This document shows positions 61,001 to 64,000 of a stretch of 64,000 nucleotides of DNA, piece by piece (the stretch's first letter is position 1; each line of letters starts with the position of its first letter). This DNA is from Nitratireductor sp. GTDB lineage: Bacteria > Pseudomonadota > Alphaproteobacteria > Rhizobiales > Rhizobiaceae. The stretch lies in NCBI RefSeq assembly GCF_017794765.1, contig NZ_CP051236.1:1878388-1942387 (forward strand), in the 5' to 3' direction. The notes below the pieces were generated by a model. The model ran no database searches and was not told where the DNA came from. It saw only the letters and a program-made list of their open reading frames with translations. Made by a program: the position numbers and the translations under genes.

Positions 61001-61913
61001 CGATCTCTTCGGACGTCGTAACTCCCTGGCTCAGCGTTACGGTGTCATCTACACACCTGATGTCGCCTGGACTGTCGATGGCGGTTTCGAAGCCGGCAAT
61101 ATCGAGGATGATCGCATCAACCCCGCCTCCGGGAAACAATATGCCGATTTCGAACGGTACGCGGGCTCACTCGGCGTAGGATTCAAGGACGAGGAATTGG
61201 GCGTCAGCGCACGGGTTCGAGGTGAAGCCCGGATCGAACGGTCCGAAGATGAAACACGAAACCGCAATACCTATGTCGTAAGCGCCGGCGCCAGTATGGA
61301 TCACGACGGGTATGGCAGGGTTCTCGGAAGCGTTGACGCCGTAATCTCGCAGACGCCGTTGGGTACTTACTACAACGGAGACTATATCGAGGGTTCGCTG
61401 GGATACGCCTATCGCCCCGTCGACAACGATCTCCTGAACGCCTTGTTCAGATATACCTACCTCTACAATCTCCCGGGCAACGACCAGATCAGCAGCATGT
61501 CGCGTTCCACAAATGGCCCGCTTCAACGCAGCCACATCGTCTCCGCCGATCTGACTTATGACCTCCTTCCGTGGTTGTCCGTTGGTGGCAAGTACGGCAT
61601 GCGCCTGGGTGAGATCCGGGCAAGGAGCAGCGACAGTTCCATGGGCGATTGGGAAAAATCCTCAGCCCATCTGGGCATCGTCCGCGCCGATCTGCATGTC
61701 GTGAAGAACTGGGATGCGATGCTTGAAGGCCGAGCCTTCTATCTTCCGGAGATTCAATCGGTGGATTACGGCGCGCTTGCCGCTCTGTACAGGCATGTCG
61801 GCAACAACTTCAAGGTCGGCGCAGGGTACAATTTCGGGCGCTTCTCAGATGATCTCCGCGATCTCACGCTGGACGACCGTGGAGCCTTCCTCAACGTGGT
61901 TGGGAAGTTCTGA
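58023..61913 (+). CDS. Giant outer-membrane barrel protein of unknown function
   Basis: A 1296-aa exported protein. The signal peptide covers residues 1-30 (FLFASSLVSISATLQIGPLF). A Gly/Pro-rich region follows (50-75, repeated GGAP). Two or more Ig-like beta domains lie at about 175-385 (EPVRFYATSNYPAFITRAEI; NIPVYGGAITVYGKNVPEGY). From about 415 to the end come long amphipathic strands typical of a very large barrel (RLAFYLRGKIKGKFLLTAAA, terminal RGAFLNVVGKF with a C-terminal Phe). A distinctive block YPVYGDDSTSVEDAP with HVMWGNYKTKISGTRF lies at about 474-525. No TonB box, plug or autotransporter passenger is seen. It is flanked by carboxylase genes. Confidence 0.85.
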   Translation: MMKYSPSRFLFASSLVSISATLQIGPLFAADMQGTEPIPEPPIFSSSPLRQNARIVGGAPMGGTVGGAPMLVPGDAVPVYKGDEMPPLVDLEGNCGGVPCPAAMRGKMLDNSSVGKLRIGENTELAGPGDRPAVPFVISVDGQIVDESGQITNEGMFGVSPNSRPVDKQRKTDLDLSSVDIQIKFDGLDTEPLLNVSTVPVQRIFREGEPVRFYATSNYPAFITRAEIRIYESNVAWSNRPLAVVPINVNGEASWVMPARSGREFHYVLRVYDAKGRFDETVPLSIASTRGEFLSDSGYGVAPGKAEDRTAFRNIPVYGGAITVYGKNVPEGYGIVAFDELVPLDPNGTFVTQRIMPPGQHVVDVAVDGGSKAGGLYFSRDVNIPTNDWFYVALADFTIGKRTGDSGIEEVRTGEFDKVWNTGRLAFYLRGKIKGKFLLTAAADTGENEVKNLFRDLDARDPRELLRRIDPDKYYPVYGDDSTSVEDAPTNGKFYVRLARGESHVMWGNYKTKISGTRFLQVDRGLYGAEMVLRSAGNNANGEPKFTATAFAAKPETLPQRDEFLGTGGSAYFLKRQRIIEGSETLHIEYRDKITGRVIERRALVYGEDYTIDYLQGVVILDAPLSSGSIDDGAVREGALGGYKAYMIAQYEYRARAGDMENYVYGGRAQTWLGKSIRLGATGIKDSTGLSDQTAYGADLRLQRSEDTFIDGEIAYSKGPGFGLSRSTDGGLSLADQETAGREGISAKAWSLRGQMAFKDLRFLGTAGKIGGYYEQKEAGFSSVTEQVDSDERSWGAEAEIPLSAAMNLKLSYDDYLNEDGKQHSNAELEVSYAFDAYWKAAFGIAYSKLHSPGAIASGKSGYDGTRLDAGLRVDYRQDDDYLYYGFVQGTVDRKGNISKNDRYGVGAEVRLSEKLGAEGEVSWGKSGIGGLAALTYDPTPEDHYYIGYRLDPDRATDGTYGYDLQGRDHGAVVAGVKKRMSDVVSAYSEADVDLFGRRNSLAQRYGVIYTPDVAWTVDGGFEAGNIEDDRINPASGKQYADFERYAGSLGVGFKDEELGVSARVRGEARIERSEDETRNRNTYVVSAGASMDHDGYGRVLGSVDAVISQTPLGTYYNGDYIEGSLGYAYRPVDNDLLNALFRYTYLYNLPGNDQISSMSRSTNGPLQRSHIVSADLTYDLLPWLSVGGKYGMRLGEIRARSSDSSMGDWEKSSAHLGIVRADLHVVKNWDAMLEGRAFYLPEIQSVDYGALAALYRHVGNNFKVGAGYNFGRFSDDLRDLTLDDRGAFLNVVGKF

Positions 61914-61921
61914 CGCCCGAA

Positions 61922-61952
61922 GCGGGCGCCGCTCGTGGGGGGAGGCGCCCGC
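61922..61952 (+). terminator. GC-rich hairpin after the giant outer-membrane protein gene
   Basis: gcgggcgcc (61922-61930) pairs with ggcgcccgc (61944-61952), 9 base pairs with a 13-base loop, starting 8 bases after the stop codon. No real T run follows, so it may need Rho or act as a partial terminator. Confidence 0.55.
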
Positions 61953-62026
61953 ACCCGCTTCCGCCAGATGGGAGATTTGTCGTCATTTCGACAAGGTTGT
62001 GTCCTGAAACACATCCAACATTCAAG

Positions 62027-62056
62027 CGCCAGGGCGTCTTTCCAGACGCCCTGGCG
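62027..62056. other. 13-base-pair perfect hairpin before the DUF922 gene
   Basis: cgccagggcgtct (62027-62039) pairs perfectly with agacgccctggcg (62044-62056) around a TTCC loop. It is 56 bases before the DUF922 start. It could be a terminator, an RNA-stability element or the operator of the next gene; the lack of a T run argues against simple termination. Confidence 0.6.
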
Positions 62057-62112
62057 ATCTGCTACGTCAATGGTGGCACCGCAGCGGACGCTGCTGGCAA
62101 CAAGCGGGGGCA

Positions 62113-62730
62113 TTGGAGTTGGCCAAAATTCGCTGGACCGTCCTGGCCGTGGCCACGGCCATTTTTCCTGGTTCGGCGCTGGCCGACTGGAAGCCGATCG
62201 AACGTGTCGAACCCTACGCCATCTCTGGGGCAACTGCGCTGGATCTTTATAGGTCCATCGGAGAGCGCGGGCCCAAACTCGGCGTACGCCGGGTGATCGC
62301 ATACACGGATTTCAAACTCACCTGGCGTCGCGATTATCAACCACGCAAGGATGGCGCCTGCGTCCTGGCTTCAGCAACGCCGAAACTGATCATCACCTAC
62401 CGCCTGCCACAGGTCACAGGGGCGCTGTCATCGCAGACACGTTCGGCCTGGGAGCGCTTCATAGAGGGGGTGAGGGCGCACGAGCGCGTTCATGGAGATA
62501 TCATCACCGATATGGTGAAGAAGATTGAAGAGGTGTCGGTCGGATTGCGGGTCGAGAATGATCCTGGGTGCCAGAAGGTGCGTGCAACACTGCAGGAGCA
62601 TCTGGGAAAGCTCTCTCAGGAACAGCGACAACGCAGCCGCGAGTTCGATCGCGTCGAAATGGGCGATGGCGGCAATGTGCACCGCCTCGTGATGGAGTTC
62701 ATCAATGGCGACAGGCAGCGCAGCAACTGA
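62113..62730 (+). CDS. DUF922 secreted zinc-protease-like protein
   Basis: A 205-aa exported protein with an N-terminal signal (WTVLAVATAIFPGSALA) and a DUF922 domain of predicted secreted Zn-dependent proteases. The HExxH metal motif is HERVH (H123, E124, H127) in VRAHERVHGDIITDM. Two cysteines (GACVLA, DPGCQKV) may form a disulphide. The start is TTG at 62113 or 62119; neither has an ideal ribosome site. It lies between the giant outer-membrane protein and mccB. A hairpin (62710-62741) spans its stop codon. Confidence 0.82.
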   Translation: MELAKIRWTVLAVATAIFPGSALADWKPIERVEPYAISGATALDLYRSIGERGPKLGVRRVIAYTDFKLTWRRDYQPRKDGACVLASATPKLIITYRLPQVTGALSSQTRSAWERFIEGVRAHERVHGDIITDMVKKIEEVSVGLRVENDPGCQKVRATLQEHLGKLSQEQRQRSREFDRVEMGDGGNVHRLVMEFINGDRQRSN

Positions 62731-62747
62731 CGCTGCCTGTCCGCGTC

Positions 62748-64000
62748 CTACATTCTGAATACACCGAACTTCGTATCAGCGATCGGCGCGTTCAGTGCTG
62801 CGCCAAGGGACAGGGCAAGAACCTCCCGCGTCTTGGCAGGGTCGACGATACCGTCGTCCCAAAGGCGGGCGCTCGAATAGAGCGGGTGGCCTTCGCGCTC
62901 GTATTTTTCGAGGATGGGCCGCCGAAATTCGGCTTCCTCCTCCGCGCTCCAGCTTCCACCCTTACGCTCGATGCCTTCACGCTTGACGATGGAAAGAACG
63001 GTGGCCGCCTGCTCGCCGCCCATGACCGAAATGCGCGCATTTGGCCACATCCAGAGGAAACGGGGAGAATATGCGCGGCCACACATGCCGTAATTGCCGG
63101 CACCGAACGATCCGCCGATGATCGCTGTGACCTTTGGCACCTGTGCCGTCGCGACTGCCGTCACCAGCTTGGCTCCGTCGCGTGCGATGCCCCCGGCCTC
63201 ATATTTGCGCCCGACCATGAACCCGGTGATGTTCTGCAGGAACACAAGAGGGATCTTTCGCTGGCAGCACAATTCGATGAAATGGGCTCCTTTCAATGCG
63301 CTTTCGGAGAAAAGCACACCGTTGTTTGCCAGAATGCCTACCGGAATCCCGTAAATATGGGCAAAGCCGGTAATCAGCGTGGTTCCATAATTGGCCTTGA
63401 ATTCATCGAACTCCGAGCCGTCCGCCACGCGCGCGATCACCTCGCGCACATCGTAGGGCTGGCGGGTATCGGCGGGGATGATGCCGTAGATCTCACGTGG
63501 ATCGTAGGCGGGCGGAATCGGTTTGCGAAGATCGAGCGATATGCTCTTCTTTCGATTCAGGTTTTTGACAATGCGCCTGACGATGGCGAGCGCATGTTCA
63601 TCGTCCAGCGCATAGTGGTCTGCAACGCCGGATTCACGCGTATGGACCTCTGCGCCGCCGAGCTCTTCCGCGGTAACCACCTCGCCGGTCGCCGCCTTTA
63701 CGAGCGGCGGTCCGCCGAGGAAAATTGTGGCGTTGCCCTTCACCATCACGGTTTCATCACTCATTGCCGGCACATAGGCGCCGCCGGCAGTGCACGATCC
63801 CATCACACAGGCGATCTGGGGAATGCCTTTCGCGGACATGTTCGCCTGATTGTAGAATATGCGGCCGAAATGATCGCGGTCGGGAAAAACCTCGTCCTGA
63901 TTGGGCAGGTTAGCGCCGCCTGAATCGACCAGGTAGATGCAGGGGAGGTTGTTCTCCAGCGCAATTTCCTGGGCACGCAGATGCTTCTTCACCGTCAGAG
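62748..64000 (-). CDS. mccB: Methylcrotonyl-CoA carboxylase beta (carboxyltransferase) subunit, 5' end outside window
   Basis: About 417 C-terminal residues of a carboxyltransferase subunit. The reading frame runs off the right edge ([10 protein letters not shown] at the border), so roughly 115 N-terminal residues are missing. [20 protein letters not shown] and the later [20 protein letters not shown] are typical of the MCC beta subunit rather than propionyl-CoA carboxylase. It transfers CO2 from biotin on MccA to 3-methylcrotonyl-CoA. Its 3' end faces the DUF922 gene. Confidence 0.93.
   Translation of the reverse strand, partial: LTVKKHLRAQEIALENNLPCIYLVDSGGANLPNQDEVFPDRDHFGRIFYNQANMSAKGIPQIACVMGSCTAGGAYVPAMSDETVMVKGNATIFLGGPPLVKAATGEVVTAEELGGAEVHTRESGVADHYALDDEHALAIVRRIVKNLNRKKSISLDLRKPIPPAYDPREIYGIIPADTRQPYDVREVIARVADGSEFDEFKANYGTTLITGFAHIYGIPVGILANNGVLFSESALKGAHFIELCCQRKIPLVFLQNITGFMVGRKYEAGGIARDGAKLVTAVATAQVPKVTAIIGGSFGAGNYGMCGRAYSPRFLWMWPNARISVMGGEQAATVLSIVKREGIERKGGSWSAEEEAEFRRPILEKYEREGHPLYSSARLWDDGIVDPAKTREVLALSLGAALNAPIADTKFGVFRM

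Noticed and set aside
62568..63923. A 451-codon plus-strand frame across mccB
   Set aside because: It runs antisense to the conserved carboxyltransferase and has no recognisable domain.
1..64000. CRISPR arrays, tRNA or rRNA genes, insertion sequences
   Set aside because: No repeat-spacer pattern, cloverleaf, rRNA stretch or transposase/integrase frame was seen. By-eye reading could miss a degenerate element.

Overview
The window looks like chromosomal DNA from an alphaproteobacterium of the Rhizobiales, closest in gene content to Phyllobacteriaceae, Brucellaceae or Rhizobiaceae. The best evidence is the run feuP-feuQ, cycHJKL (ccmI-E-F-H), degP, two-component pair, glnE, PleC-like kinase, pepN, a gene order known from rhizobia. 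A Rhodobacter-type gene transfer agent (GTA) cluster and a cluster of CcrM-type GANTC sites fit the same group. The DNA is G+C-rich and densely coding, with many 4-base stop/start overlaps. I saw no tRNA, rRNA, CRISPR array, transposase or integrase.

Layout. (1) 1-12981: the right-hand part of a GTA structural cluster, all on the + strand and all open: small membrane protein, prohead protease, major capsid protein, head-tail connectors, tail terminator, tail tube, chaperones, short tape measure, distal tail, hub, cell-wall peptidase, megatron and a holin-like protein. Terminase and portal genes would lie to the left, outside the window. Positions 36-1102, between two arms of a 32-base direct repeat, hold an unrecognised 222-aa gene. 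(2) 13120-16063: secreted FeuN-like protein, FeuP/FeuQ and a surface-antigen lipoprotein. (3) 16172-20250: cytochrome c maturation genes. (4) 20348-28510: hydrolase-OsmC fusion, DegP-type protease, a two-component pair and glnE. (5) 28513-33623, minus strand: a PleC/DivJ-family cell-cycle kinase and pepN. (6) 33811-39418: an orphan molybdenum hydroxylase large subunit, a drug/metabolite exporter, an XRE regulator diverging from a small membrane protein, and an outer-membrane barrel protein.

(7) 39501-44664: uracil-DNA glycosylase, a secreted protein that seems to start at CTG, UPF0314, ETF-ubiquinone oxidoreductase and a TPR-methyltransferase. (8) 44661-50316: EEP-family enzyme, AMP nucleosidase, two tiny exported proteins, glutathione transferase, and an MdtIJ-like SMR pair diverging from a LysR regulator. 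(9) 50408-54749: a DUF2147 protein and a divergent ferric-siderophore ABC importer with a palindrome between its two arms. (10) 55038-64000: a Sel1-repeat protein and the two subunits of 3-methylcrotonyl-CoA carboxylase. The subunit genes are separated by 5.4 kb that carries a 1296-residue outer-membrane protein of no known function and a DUF922 zinc-protease-like protein.

How it works together. Envelope functions dominate: osmosensing (FeuPQ), periplasmic haem attachment, periplasmic proteolysis with its own sensor pair, and several outer-membrane proteins. A second theme is leucine and acyl-CoA breakdown: ETF-QO takes electrons from acyl-CoA dehydrogenases, and methylcrotonyl-CoA carboxylase acts in the leucine pathway. 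The least explained items are the giant outer-membrane protein, the insert in the GTA cluster, the GANTC-rich palindromes in front of the PleC-like kinase, the orphan molybdenum enzyme subunit and the CTG-start gene.
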